A DNA stretch of 64,000 nt from Kiloniellales bacterium (GTDB lineage: Bacteria; Pseudomonadota; Alphaproteobacteria; Kiloniellales; JAKSBE01). A program made the translations under genes and the position numbers. The DNA lies in assembly GCA_030066685.1 (NCBI GenBank), contig JASJBF010000013.1:1-64000 (forward strand). Reading direction: 5' to 3'. Under the pieces are notes generated by a model, which did not search any database, was not told where the DNA came from, and worked only from the letters and a program-made list of their open reading frames with translations. Below, in pieces: positions 1-7,936 of the stretch (position 1 is the first letter of the stretch; each line of letters begins with the position of its first letter).

Positions 1-17
1 GCTTTTGCTGTCCGTCT

Positions 18-49
18 CCGGTGGGTGGCGCCCTTCCGCCACCCACCGG
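18..49. terminator. Strong hairpin at the left edge
   Basis: A perfect 13-bp inverted repeat (18-30 with 37-49) flanks a 6-nt loop. It lies about 60 bp before the first gene and is probably a terminator of a gene left of the window. Neither side has a clear T-run, so this could also be a structured leader. Confidence 0.5.
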
Positions 50-112
50 CTCTTCGCTGAAGGTCCATGCCAGGACGTCGGGTAGCAAGCCTGGCGAGAA
101 GGGTAGGAAGAG

Positions 113-466
113 ATGAGCGATAGGTTTGGAGTGTCGTTGGGTCTGGGCATTGGGATCGCCGCCGTCGTCTTGGCGGTCGTTCCGGTCCAGGCCTTCGACG
201 ACCAGGATCCGGGATGGAAAGCCCTTTCCCCGGCGGAGCTCGAGGCCCAAAGAGCAAAGGGCCCTGACGAGCTGCTCGTGGGCCCGCTCACGATCCAGGA
301 CAACACGATTCAGGCCGACGGCTCGATGGGCCTGAACACGATCGACAATTCTGCGTTCAGCGGCGCGATGGGCATGTTCAACGTGCTGCAGAACAACGGG
401 CACGGCGCCATCCTGAGCAACGCAGTCGCCGTTGAGATCACGATGAACCCCGGGCCGGCGCCTTGA
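113..466 (+). CDS. Small exported protein with an Asn/Gln motif, candidate secreted subunit
   Basis: This 117-residue protein has a signal peptide (hydrophobic core about 8-25, likely cleavage after VQA-27). The mature part carries ELEAQRAKG (42-50), related to LDDLRGGF and LEESRGEG in two neighbours, and an Asn/Gln-rich segment (87-103, GMFNVLQNNGHGAILSN). Ten of those 17 positions are identical in the protein at 1265-1783. The ATG at 113 follows a GGAAG-type ribosome binding site. The C39 peptidase begins 62 bp downstream. I do not recognise a named family. Context suggests a substrate or subunit of the downstream peptidase/barrel system, possibly amyloid-like, since curli and Fap subunits also carry regularly spaced Gln, Asn and Gly. 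That role is inference. Confidence 0.7.
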   Translation: MSDRFGVSLGLGIGIAAVVLAVVPVQAFDDQDPGWKALSPAELEAQRAKGPDELLVGPLTIQDNTIQADGSMGLNTIDNSAFSGAMGMFNVLQNNGHGAILSNAVAVEITMNPGPAP

Positions 467-528
467 GGCTCCCTCCCGCCTTCGGTCGGAGATCCGCACA
501 GGCGCAGACGGGCCCAGCGAGCTTGGAC

Positions 529-1239
529 ATGAAGTCGAGCAGAGCTTTCCTCTACACCTTGGTCGCCGTGGCTCTTTGTACTGCTCTGGTCCCGGGCTCT
601 GGGGCAAAGGCCGGTTCCGTTTCCATCGAATCGACCGGCGGCAGCTTCAACGTCAAGGTCGCGAGCGTGCGCGAGGCCCGTTTCAAGAATGTCGTCAAGC
701 AGCAGTACGACTTCAGCTGCGGTGCGGCGGCGGTCGCCACGGTGATGACCTATCACTACGAGCGGCCGATCGAGGAGGCCGAGGTGTTCTCCGCCATGTT
801 CGAGGCCGGGGACAAGGAGAAGATTCAGCAGGTGGGCTTCTCACTTCTGGACATGAAGAACTACCTGGAAACCCAGGGCTACCGCGCCAACGGCTACGAG
901 GTTCCGCTCGACAAGCTGGTCGAGGCGCAGATCCCGGGGATCGCGTTGATCAACACCAGGGGCTATATGCATTTCGTCGTCGTCAAGGGCGTGACGGCGG
1001 ATCACGTGCTGGTGGCGGATCCGGCCATGGGGAACCGTGTCTATCCCCGCGAGGACTTCGAGGCGATGTGGAACGGCATCGTTTTCGTGATCCTCGACGA
1101 CGACGAGATCGCAGCCGCGCACTTCAACCAAGAGCGCGACTGGCGGGTGCGGGCCAAGCCGCCGGTGGACCTGGTTCGGCGGATGCGTGACGAAAGCGGC
1201 TACTTCTCCCTGACCTTGCCGAGGCAGAATTATTTTTGA
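529..1239 (+). CDS. Exported stand-alone C39-family cysteine peptidase (FapD-like)
   Basis: The 236-residue protein has a signal peptide (about 1-28) and one papain-like C39 domain. The expected catalytic set is visible: Gln59, Cys64 in YDFSCGAAA, His148 in GYMHFVVV and Asp164 in VADPAMG. C39 enzymes cut after double-glycine leaders and are usually fused to ABC exporters; this one has no transmembrane or ATPase domain and should act in the periplasm. FapD of the Pseudomonas Fap amyloid system has the same stand-alone form. The frame is open back to 463, but the ATG at 529 gives a proper signal peptide, so I use it. Neighbouring exported proteins with LE/D-x-x-R-G-like motifs are plausible substrates. 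Confidence 0.85.
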   Translation: MKSSRAFLYTLVAVALCTALVPGSGAKAGSVSIESTGGSFNVKVASVREARFKNVVKQQYDFSCGAAAVATVMTYHYERPIEEAEVFSAMFEAGDKEKIQQVGFSLLDMKNYLETQGYRANGYEVPLDKLVEAQIPGIALINTRGYMHFVVVKGVTADHVLVADPAMGNRVYPREDFEAMWNGIVFVILDDDEIAAAHFNQERDWRVRAKPPVDLVRRMRDESGYFSLTLPRQNYF

Positions 1240-1264
1240 GATTTGGCAGCCAGAGGTTCGCAAA

Positions 1265-1783
1265 ATGGTTAGACCTCGTAATCGCAGAAGAGTTCTTTCG
1301 GCTGTTTGCTTTGCCTTGGTCTCCAGCGTGCTGGCGACGAGCGCTTGGGCCGAGGCCGGCACCGAGAGAGTCGGCCCACCCGTGTCGCTCCTTCCTCCGG
1401 CGTTCTTTGGGGGCGCCTTGCCCGTCCCCGATAATCGGCTCGATGACCTGCGAGGGGGCTTCAGGTTCGCCAGCGGTCTCGAAGTCCACTTCGGGCTCGC
1501 GTTCAGGACTCAGTTCAACAACGAAACGCCGGTCATCACCACCTTCACCGAGGCCGATTTGATGAACCATAGCGGGGTCATCAACAGGGTGGTCGACCGG
1601 ACCGTCACGGTGGAGCTCACCAATGCCGCAAGCGGCCTGATGAACGTGATCCAGAACAACCTGGACGGCGCATCGATCTCAAACATGGCGACCCTGTCGA
1701 TCGATCTCTACAATGTCACCCAAGCGGCCCGGACCATGAACATGGGTCGCTCGTTCGATGCAAGGTCGCTGCTTGGGTACTAG
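1265..1783 (+). CDS. Exported protein with double-glycine-like motif and Asn/Gln motif
   Basis: The 172-residue protein has a signal peptide (likely cleavage after AWA-29). A segment LPVPDNRLDDLRGGF (52-66) looks like a double-glycine processing site, with Gly64-Gly65. The distal part has beta-prone sequence and a segment (124-140, GLMNVIQNNLDGASISN) matching the protein at 113-466. The ATG at 1265 is preceded by an AGAGG ribosome binding site about 8 nt away, and the gene starts 25 bp after the C39 peptidase. No named family was recognised. It is the best candidate in the cluster for a precursor cut by the C39 enzyme, which is an inference from motif and position. Confidence 0.7.
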   Translation: MVRPRNRRRVLSAVCFALVSSVLATSAWAEAGTERVGPPVSLLPPAFFGGALPVPDNRLDDLRGGFRFASGLEVHFGLAFRTQFNNETPVITTFTEADLMNHSGVINRVVDRTVTVELTNAASGLMNVIQNNLDGASISNMATLSIDLYNVTQAARTMNMGRSFDARSLLGY

Positions 1784-1791
1784 CATGCTCG

Positions 1792-1810
1792 GCAAGTGAA
1801 ACCCACTTGC
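1792..1810 (+). other. Short intergenic hairpin
   Basis: A perfect 7-bp inverted repeat (GCAAGTG/CACTTGC) with a 5-nt loop lies between the genes ending at 1783 and starting at 1861. There is no T-run. It may attenuate transcription or stabilise mRNA inside the operon. Confidence 0.35.
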
Positions 1811-1860
1811 TTCACGCGACAAGGGGGAAGGTCAAACCCGACGCTGAGGTGAAAAGCCCG

Positions 1861-2214
1861 ATGTCTTACCGGCGAACACAGCAAAGAATGGCTGCGGGTC
1901 TTCTGTGGCCAAGTGTTTTTGTCTGCCTGATCGCTACGATCGTATCACTCGTGGGAGGAAGGCTGGCGCTGGCCGAGGAACCCCTTCGTGTGGCGGCCGC
2001 TAAGACCTCCGCGGTTTTCGACATGCCGCCGGTGACGGCCCGAGAACTGGAAGAGTCCCGGGGCGAGGGTCTCGAAGGCTCTAACGCCGGCAACATGGAT
2101 ACGGCCGTCATTCTCTGGGACGAAGTAAGATCCGGGCGACGGACGGGCGTCTCATCTCAAAGTCAGGGCACGAGCACGAACGTGCACAGCACGGTGTCCG
2201 GACAGCTCTTCTGA
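1861..2214 (+). CDS. Small exported protein with LEESRGEG motif
   Basis: The 117-residue protein has a long signal peptide (hydrophobic 14-33, likely cleavage after ALA-38). The segment PPVTARELEESRGEG (56-70) aligns with the double-glycine-like motif of the 1265-1783 protein. The rest is Ser/Thr/Gly-rich and of low complexity, and lacks the Asn/Gln segment of the other two. A GAGGTGA ribosome binding site sits 8 nt before the ATG at 1861; an upstream TTG at 1807 would add an unlikely extension. It is last in the + strand group. The function is unknown; it may be another C39 substrate. Confidence 0.6.
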   Translation: MSYRRTQQRMAAGLLWPSVFVCLIATIVSLVGGRLALAEEPLRVAAAKTSAVFDMPPVTARELEESRGEGLEGSNAGNMDTAVILWDEVRSGRRTGVSSQSQGTSTNVHSTVSGQLF

Positions 2215-2650
2215 TCCCGGGTACTTGCGGGAAATCGATACCGTCAGCTCGTGTTCAATTCGGCCGCCGCTCAGGCGGAGGCTCCCCGAGAAGCCTCGGC
2301 CGTCAGCCTATCTTTGGAAGCTTGGCGCGGACGCGCCGAGAGATTGCGGGCTGCCAGAGCATTTGGCTCAGGACGAACAGCGGTCTCCCGCGGTGCAACG
2401 CCGAATGCCTCGAGCACCCTCGGCACCGGATCCTTCGTCCGCCGGCACGGGAAAGCGCCATTGTCCTATCGGCGTCATCGGACGCCTTCGAAAGCCGGCG
2501 AAGCGCCGAACCGCTGTGGTTCTCCGAAGACGCCATCGCTGACCCATAGCCAACCCGTCATCGTTTGCCGGGAAGAAACACATCTCGCGCCTTTCGGGCT
2601 TGCCAAGAAAAGGCGCCTTCCTCCGCGCTCACTCAGACAAGCCAGAAAGA
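2215..2650. other. Intergenic region, no supported gene
   Basis: This is the 436-bp space between the convergent small exported-protein gene and the outer-membrane barrel gene. Open frames here look like chance frames: low-complexity basic translations, no ribosome binding sites and no recognisable domain. No clear terminator hairpin was found. Confidence 0.5.
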
Positions 2651-4375
2651 TCAGAACCACCCGCCGCTGAGCAGGGTCATCGACATGGGCATACGGAGTA
2701 GCACCCGGGCGTCTGGCGCATCATCGGTCAGGCCAGCATTCACTTGCAGGTTCAACGATGTCGAATCGTTGACGCGATAGGAACCGCTGAGCAAAAGCGA
2801 GCCGAGCTGAAGATCCGAGTTCTGGACCTTAGTTCCGTCCTGCTTCGTTTTGAGCACGTAGTCGTGCTGGTAGCCAAGGCCAAACGAGGTCTTCTCGTTG
2901 AGCGCAACACCCATGCCCACACTGAAGCGGAGCGCATCGCCTGGGTCGATGTCCACATTTTCGCCGGTGGACTTGATATTCTTGCTCTCCTCGATGTTCC
3001 AAAGGTAGCCCGCTGTCCCCCAGAGCACGACCGGATCCGTGGGGTAGAGCATCGTGAGACTGGGTTCGATGCCCCAGAATCCGGAACCGGTCGGCAACTC
3101 ATTCTCAAGCCCAGTGTTTTCGTCCAAATCGACGTCGAAGGGATCCTTGCCGGTCGGTGCCCTGGCGCTTAGATTGCCAATGAAAAAAGGCCAGCCGCCG
3201 GCGCCGCTGTTGAGCTGTAGATGGCCGGCAAACTGGATATCCCCCAGACCGTTTCCGTCCAAGTTGTCCGTTCTTTCCTCTTCGCTCCCCGTCCCAACGG
3301 GCCGCGCCGTCGTGTCCTGCTCCCGGTAAACGAAGGGGACATTGACGTCCACCTCGAACCTGTCGGTTATGCCCAGCCGCGCAGTGGTCGACCCGATCAA
3401 CGTATCCCGGTCAACCTGCCGTATATCGATGTTGCCTACCGAGATAGCTGGGATGACGGTGAAACCTTCCAGAAGGACCCGGTTGCGCTGATCGTTGACG
3501 TACTCGAAACGGGGTTCCAGCACGAAATTGCCTGCCGGGGTCAATGCCCCGCTTTGGTCTTCGATGGCCTGGACCGCCGGCTGCACTTGCTCCCGCTCTA
3601 TCCGCTTGCGCTGCTCCTCTAGCGGCGTCGGCTCTTTTTGTGCTTGCTCCGGCTCGGTATCGCGTTCAGCGATTTCTCTCCGCGCCGGTCGTTTGGGCTC
3701 TTGGCTCGTTGGCACCGAATTGGCCCCGTCAGGCGGAGAATTCACCGTGTAGACGGCAGGCTGTGTCGACCTTTGCAGGCCCGACTCCAAGGCATCGAGG
3801 CGCTGCTGCAGCTTCTTGAGCAGTCTTGTCTGCTCCAGATAGGCAGCCCGCAGCTGTCGGATTTCCTCGGTCCTGGGGTCGGGCTCGTGCCCGGCAGTTG
3901 CCATGGCCATGGATTTGGACTCGAGCTTGGCGTAGGTCTGCGCGGCAGCCCCGGCGACGGCTGTGACGGCAGGTTTTGCCGCGCTACTCGAGACCTTGAC
4001 CACAAAGCATTCGAGGCCGCGGTTCTTGAGTTCCGAGCAGAGCTTATCGCTTGCTGCGAAGCTGGCCAGGGGCCCGGCACGCAGTCGGTAGACGACATCC
4101 TTTTCTTGGCCAAAGCCCGCGCTGACCACTTCGTGCGACAGGTCGCCCAGCAAGTTCTTGGCTGATGCCTCTACCGCCTTCCACCCGTGCTCGGCATCCT
4201 TCTCGCTCGAAAATGCGCCAAACTGCACTCGATAGGTGTTGCCCGTGCTTGGGGAATTTTCGGCTTTCACTTGTCCTGTGCGAGACCGGTCCTCGGCGCT
4301 CGACGTCTGGGCCACGCTCACGATTGACGCGATAACAGCGGCGGCCACAGAGCCGAAAATGTTTGCCATTCTCAT
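2651..4375 (-). CDS. SPOR/coiled-coil outer-membrane beta-barrel protein (FapF-like transporter)
   Basis: The 574-residue protein has four parts: signal peptide (1-28), SPOR-like domain (about 46-128), predicted coiled coil (about 168-202), then a Pro/Glu-rich linker. A C-terminal barrel of about 300 residues begins near 275 and ends in Phe, as outer-membrane proteins do. The barrel start (LTPAGNFVLEP, then a stretch with VIPAISVGNIDIRQV) resembles the Phenol_MetA_deg/FapF-type barrels I know. FapF is a trimeric secretion pore with an N-terminal coiled coil. SPOR domains bind denuded peptidoglycan and are not part of FapF. The start chosen is the ATG at 4375, behind an AAGGGGG site. It is convergent to the exported-protein genes. 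Confidence 0.75.
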   Translation of the reverse strand: MRMANIFGSVAAAVIASIVSVAQTSSAEDRSRTGQVKAENSPSTGNTYRVQFGAFSSEKDAEHGWKAVEASAKNLLGDLSHEVVSAGFGQEKDVVYRLRAGPLASFAASDKLCSELKNRGLECFVVKVSSSAAKPAVTAVAGAAAQTYAKLESKSMAMATAGHEPDPRTEEIRQLRAAYLEQTRLLKKLQQRLDALESGLQRSTQPAVYTVNSPPDGANSVPTSQEPKRPARREIAERDTEPEQAQKEPTPLEEQRKRIEREQVQPAVQAIEDQSGALTPAGNFVLEPRFEYVNDQRNRVLLEGFTVIPAISVGNIDIRQVDRDTLIGSTTARLGITDRFEVDVNVPFVYREQDTTARPVGTGSEEERTDNLDGNGLGDIQFAGHLQLNSGAGGWPFFIGNLSARAPTGKDPFDVDLDENTGLENELPTGSGFWGIEPSLTMLYPTDPVVLWGTAGYLWNIEESKNIKSTGENVDIDPGDALRFSVGMGVALNEKTSFGLGYQHDYVLKTKQDGTKVQNSDLQLGSLLLSGSYRVNDSTSLNLQVNAGLTDDAPDARVLLRMPMSMTLLSGGWF

Positions 4376-4465
4376 CGTCGTTCCCCCTTGTGAAGTTGGG
4401 CGCCAAGTCGTTTGAGCTGACATGACTTGTCACCCGAATGCAGATCGAGGCGATTTCCCTGTGAT

Positions 4466-4509
4466 CTTTGGCTGTTTCAACGCTTTCCTGTTTCGAGCTT
4501 TGCTGTTTC
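4466..4509. repeat. Three direct repeats, candidate activator sites
   Basis: CTGTTTC occurs at 4472, 4488 and 4503, each preceded by CTTT at the same or nearly the same distance, giving a 15-16-bp period. On the minus strand these lie about 90-135 bp upstream of the barrel gene and just past the stop of the sigma-54 activator. Spaced copies at that distance fit enhancer sites for such an activator. No convincing -24/-12 promoter was found. Confidence 0.45.
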
Positions 4510-4521
4510 GCATTGGACCGC

Positions 4522-5724
4522 TTACGTGTGCCGCGACGTGCGAATGTTGTGCTTGCGCAAGTGGCGGTACAGCGTGACCCTGGAAACGCCCAGGTGCTTG
4601 GCTGTGTGGCTGACGTTGTGGTGATTTTTCTCTAACGCTTCGCGAATCACGCCGGCGTCAAGGATCCGCCGAGCCCGCGACCCGGCCCGCGATAGTCGCA
4701 GCGGATCGCCGTTTGCAATCGTCTCAAGTGTCGCGTCCAAGGCCGGCACGGGCGTCTGAGACCCCGGTTCGCCGGTTTGCCTTGCAAGACCGAGGTCGGC
4801 GGCTGAGATCCGATCGTCCTCGGCCATGACCAAGGCGCGCCGGATACTGCTGATCAGTTCCCGAACGTTGCCCGGCCAGGTGTGATTGTTTATCGCCCGG
4901 AGCGCGTCCGGTTCGAACTGCAGAGGCGGCAGGTTCATTTCGCGGCTGAGCCTTTGGAGGAAGTACCGGCTTAGAAGCGCCAGGTCTTCACCCCGATCGC
5001 GTAGTGCCGGCATCTCGATCGACAGGACGTTGAGACGGTAGAAAAGATCGGCGCGAAACCGGTCGGCACCGATGAGTCTCTCCAAGTTCTCATGGGTTGC
5101 GGAGATGACCCGGACATCGAGCTTGAGCGACTGATGTCCCCCAACACGCTCGATAGTCTTCTCCTGGAGAAAGCGAAGAAGGTGGGGTTGCAGCTCCACA
5201 GGCAGGTCGCCGATCTCATCCAAGAAAAGGGTGCCACCGTGGGCCGCTTCGATCCGGCCGATTCGGCGCTGGTGCGCTCCAGTGAAGGCGCCCTTTTCGT
5301 GACCGAAGAGTTCGGAGGCTATGAGCGTTGGAGGGACACCTGCGCAGTTAATCGCTACGAAAGGGCCGGTCCCGTATTTGGAGCGCTCGTGAAGCGCCAG
5401 CGCCGCCAGTTCCTTTCCTGTACCGCTCTCTCCTGTGATCAGGACAGGCGCATCCGTTGCTGCAAACCGCCGTATCGACTCAAAAATCTCTTGCATTGGC
5501 GGGCTAGCGCCAACCATGTGGGGCTCATCACCATCGTCCTCGGTCTTGGCCCAGGTGGATTTTCCTGTCGGGATGGCCTGTTCCAAGCGCTTGCTCAGCG
5601 CTTTGTTCGTCTTACTTTCCTCAAAGAGAATGTCCGCCAGGTGCTCGGCGCCAAGAGCTACTAGCTGGCTGCGGCAAAGGCCTGTTTCGCTTGCTTTGAG
5701 TTGCCCGCTTCCACGCCCGCTCAA
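4522..5724 (-). CDS. Sigma-54-dependent transcriptional activator
   Basis: The protein has an AAA+ core with Walker A GESGTGKE (98-105), the sigma-54-contacting GAFTGA loop (145-150), Walker B TLFLDE (165-170), and a C-terminal Fis-type helix-turn-helix (about 370-393). The N-terminal 70 residues contain no recognisable receiver, GAF or PAS domain, so the trigger is unknown. The start is uncertain: the frame stays open to a stop at 5785 with no ATG or GTG, and TTG at 5724 is used here. A 13-codon ATG frame (5721-5762, minus strand) ends overlapping that TTG, which would allow translational coupling. Position next to the barrel gene suggests it controls the exported-protein/barrel cluster. Confidence 0.85.
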   Translation of the reverse strand: MSGRGSGQLKASETGLCRSQLVALGAEHLADILFEESKTNKALSKRLEQAIPTGKSTWAKTEDDGDEPHMVGASPPMQEIFESIRRFAATDAPVLITGESGTGKELAALALHERSKYGTGPFVAINCAGVPPTLIASELFGHEKGAFTGAHQRRIGRIEAAHGGTLFLDEIGDLPVELQPHLLRFLQEKTIERVGGHQSLKLDVRVISATHENLERLIGADRFRADLFYRLNVLSIEMPALRDRGEDLALLSRYFLQRLSREMNLPPLQFEPDALRAINNHTWPGNVRELISSIRRALVMAEDDRISAADLGLARQTGEPGSQTPVPALDATLETIANGDPLRLSRAGSRARRILDAGVIREALEKNHHNVSHTAKHLGVSRVTLYRHLRKHNIRTSRHT

Positions 5725-6763
5725 TCGAATGCCTCCCAGCTCAATGCCAAGCGCTCGACCATCACCTTCGAATGCACGGCCTGATCAATCGAACTTGGTC
5801 CAAACGCTCTTATGTCATGCCAGTTATTCTTCTCTATCAGGTCCGATGACAGTACGAGCCGTGTGCTTTAACCGACCATTTAATCTCGACCCTCAACGCG
5901 GATGTCGTGGGCTGAAGTCGAGAGGCACAGCAAATTCGGGGAAAATTTCTCTGCTCACTCGTCCGACGCGGAGAGCGACTGCAATCTTCCGATTCCCCAA
6001 TTCGACTTAAACTTTGCCCTTGAGCGTGCGACGCAGCTATTGCCGCGGGATTTCGAACTAGATTTCGCCTGCCGCCTTGGCGAGCAGAGACGGGATCTCA
6101 TCAGCAGCTCAACGATCGTGAGCCGTCCATGACCTATTCAGATCGCGCTAAAGGGCCGTCTATGCTGTAAGCATCATGTCTTTTGGTCGTGCCTCCCCTT
6201 CTTGAAAAAGACTCTCAATTCCTTGCTTTGCACGGAATGATAAGAATCGATTTCACCGCCCCCAAGACCTTGGAGTCTTCACAGGAATCACTCATTGCCC
6301 GATCTTCAAGACCTTTACATTATGGCCAGCGGAGCGGGCTCGGCATTAAAGAATCTTAAGTTTTAGGAAAAAATTAGTTTTCGAAGCCTGCGACCTGGCG
6401 AGATCCCAATCGTCACCTGCGGCTACTGGAGAAGCGCGGACGCGGGGATGGGTGGAGCAATCACCATGGTGTCTGGCAACCGGGCGCTGGGAGGCCCGGA
6501 TCAAACGGTCAATAGCGTTTCCGCCGCGTCGATTGCCGGTCTCGAATAGCGGTGCCGCAACACAGGGAAGAGGCGACGGCGCTTGAAGCACGACAAGGAG
6601 CAATAGGCAGATCCGGGCTTGGCATAGCGGACACGATCCACCGAACCGGGAATGCAAACCGCATGAGATGAGAGGTTTGGCGTAAGAGTCTGCACTGCAC
6701 GGTGAGCTTGTACTTCGAAGCCTCGGACAATATTGTAAAGAAAATAAGAGCAACGGGGCAGCC
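5725..6763. other. Long non-coding or degraded region
   Basis: About 1 kb has no supported gene. Open frames are short, lack ribosome binding sites and have no recognisable domain. Local composition is less GC-rich than the flanks. A 10-bp palindrome ACAATATTGT (6727-6736) lies just before the next gene and may belong to its promoter. Confidence 0.5.
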
Positions 6764-7003
6764 ATGACGAGCATAAAGGTACCCGGTTCCGAGGTGCGCC
6801 TTGACCCGGACAAAATCACACGTATCGAGATCTCAGCAAAGAACAGCCCGAATGCGTTCCTCAAGATATCACTTCGAGGCCGGGCAGGCTCCACGGTCGT
6901 GATGTTCGCCAGCAGAAAGGAGGCAATTGAGTTCTACGAAGCTATCTGGAAACAAAGGCACTCAAGTGCAGAGCAGATCGTCAAGGTCGGTGAGTTTGGC
7001 TAG
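6764..7003 (+). CDS. Small hypothetical protein, possible PH-like fold
   Basis: The 79-residue protein has alternating charged and hydrophobic strands, including a conserved-looking stretch ITRIEISAKNSPNAFLKISL, and ends in a helix rich in Glu, Tyr and Trp. There is no signal peptide or membrane segment. The pattern suggests a small beta-sandwich closed by a helix, as in bacterial PH-like proteins, but I do not recognise a named family. Its 3' end overlaps the convergent FNR-type regulator gene by 42 bp. The upstream stretch is AT-rich and promoter-like. Codon and residue patterns favour a real gene. Confidence 0.55.
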   Translation: MTSIKVPGSEVRLDPDKITRIEISAKNSPNAFLKISLRGRAGSTVVMFASRKEAIEFYEAIWKQRHSSAEQIVKVGEFG

Positions 7004-7732
7004 GCCTTCGAAGTCGAGAATCCTGAGCCGGCCGCGCCTAAATAGAAGCAGCTCTTGCTCCCTGAGCTGCTTCAGCGTTTGACTAACGTAGACGCTGGTC
7101 AAACCCAACGCTTCGGCGATGTGGTGTTGGGTCAAGGGGATCTCGACCTCCCGGTCGCCGACCGCAGGGCCTGGGGGACGAAGGCGCAAGCTCAATTCGA
7201 GCAGCAGGTGGCAAATTTTGCCACTGGCGGTGCGGGACCCGACATTCGTCAAGTGATCACGCGCGATGGCAACGTCCTGCGCGATCATCCGAACCAGTCG
7301 GGCCGACAGACACGGGTTCTTCTCGACCAGCTCGCTGAACTGCTGGCGGGGGAAGACACACACCGCCACGTCGGTGACGCATTCCGCGCCATGGAGCATT
7401 GGCGCAAGCAATTGAGCCTGATAGCCGAGGAAAGAGCCCGGTAAGCAGAAATCGAGAATCTGGCGACGTCCAGATTCGGTGATTCGGTACAGGCTCACCC
7501 AGCCGTCTAGCAGATTAAAGAGCTCTGTGCAGATTTCGCCCGGGCGATAGAGGTGACTGCCCGCGGGGAGAACGCAATCCCCCTGCTTAAACCGCTCGAC
7601 GATCTCCAGACGGTCGCCCTCGAGAGGCTGACAAATGGTCTTTGTCCTGATGTGACATTCCTGGCAACCCACCGGAACCGCAGGTGGGCGGATTCTCCGC
7701 TGTGCCACGACCCCCCCAATTTGGATAATCAA
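6962..7732 (-). CDS. Crp/Fnr-family transcriptional regulator
   Basis: The protein has an N-terminal Cys cluster (Cys23, Cys26, Cys34 in CQECHIRTKTIC), a cyclic-nucleotide-binding-type beta-roll (about 45-150), and a Crp-type winged helix (LTQHHIAEALGLTSVYVSQ, recognition helix near 205-225). The Cys cluster resembles the FNR iron-sulfur ligand region, and further cysteines lie in the beta-roll (Cys96, Cys118, Cys125), so oxygen or redox sensing is plausible. The start is TTG at 7732; GTG at 7708 behind a G-rich stretch is an alternative. The likely target is unknown, although the small convergent gene may be related in function. Confidence 0.8.
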   Translation of the reverse strand: MIIQIGGVVAQRRIRPPAVPVGCQECHIRTKTICQPLEGDRLEIVERFKQGDCVLPAGSHLYRPGEICTELFNLLDGWVSLYRITESGRRQILDFCLPGSFLGYQAQLLAPMLHGAECVTDVAVCVFPRQQFSELVEKNPCLSARLVRMIAQDVAIARDHLTNVGSRTASGKICHLLLELSLRLRPPGPAVGDREVEIPLTQHHIAEALGLTSVYVSQTLKQLREQELLLFRRGRLRILDFEGLAKLTDLDDLLCT

Positions 7733-7936
7733 TCAATGCCACCTTCGGTGGAAACCTAAGCATAGGAAGGGGCGAAGTCCCAAGGGCTTTCGCGACATTC
7801 AGCGCCTTCGCTTTGCTCCCGATTTCCTTTAGATTTCCCGGCGAAACGCTGGTCAGAAGGGGTTTTAAGGGGATGTTTGGCAGCTTTGGTGGCGGACTTG
7901 TGTGTTTTCTGTGACAGGCTGTCATCTGGCTGTGGT

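Noticed and set aside
2225-2670. Overlapping open frames after the small exported-protein genes
   Set aside because: Low-complexity basic translations, no ribosome binding site or domain, and convergent real genes on both sides; treated as non-coding.
4376-4440. Sigma-54 promoter before the barrel gene
   Set aside because: A TGGCGC-N5-TTCA sequence is present but the -12 GC is missing; not convincing.
7720-7740. Possible FNR box TTGAT-N-ATC near the start of the FNR-type gene
   Set aside because: Only one half-site matches and the spacing is wrong for TTGAT-N4-ATCAA.
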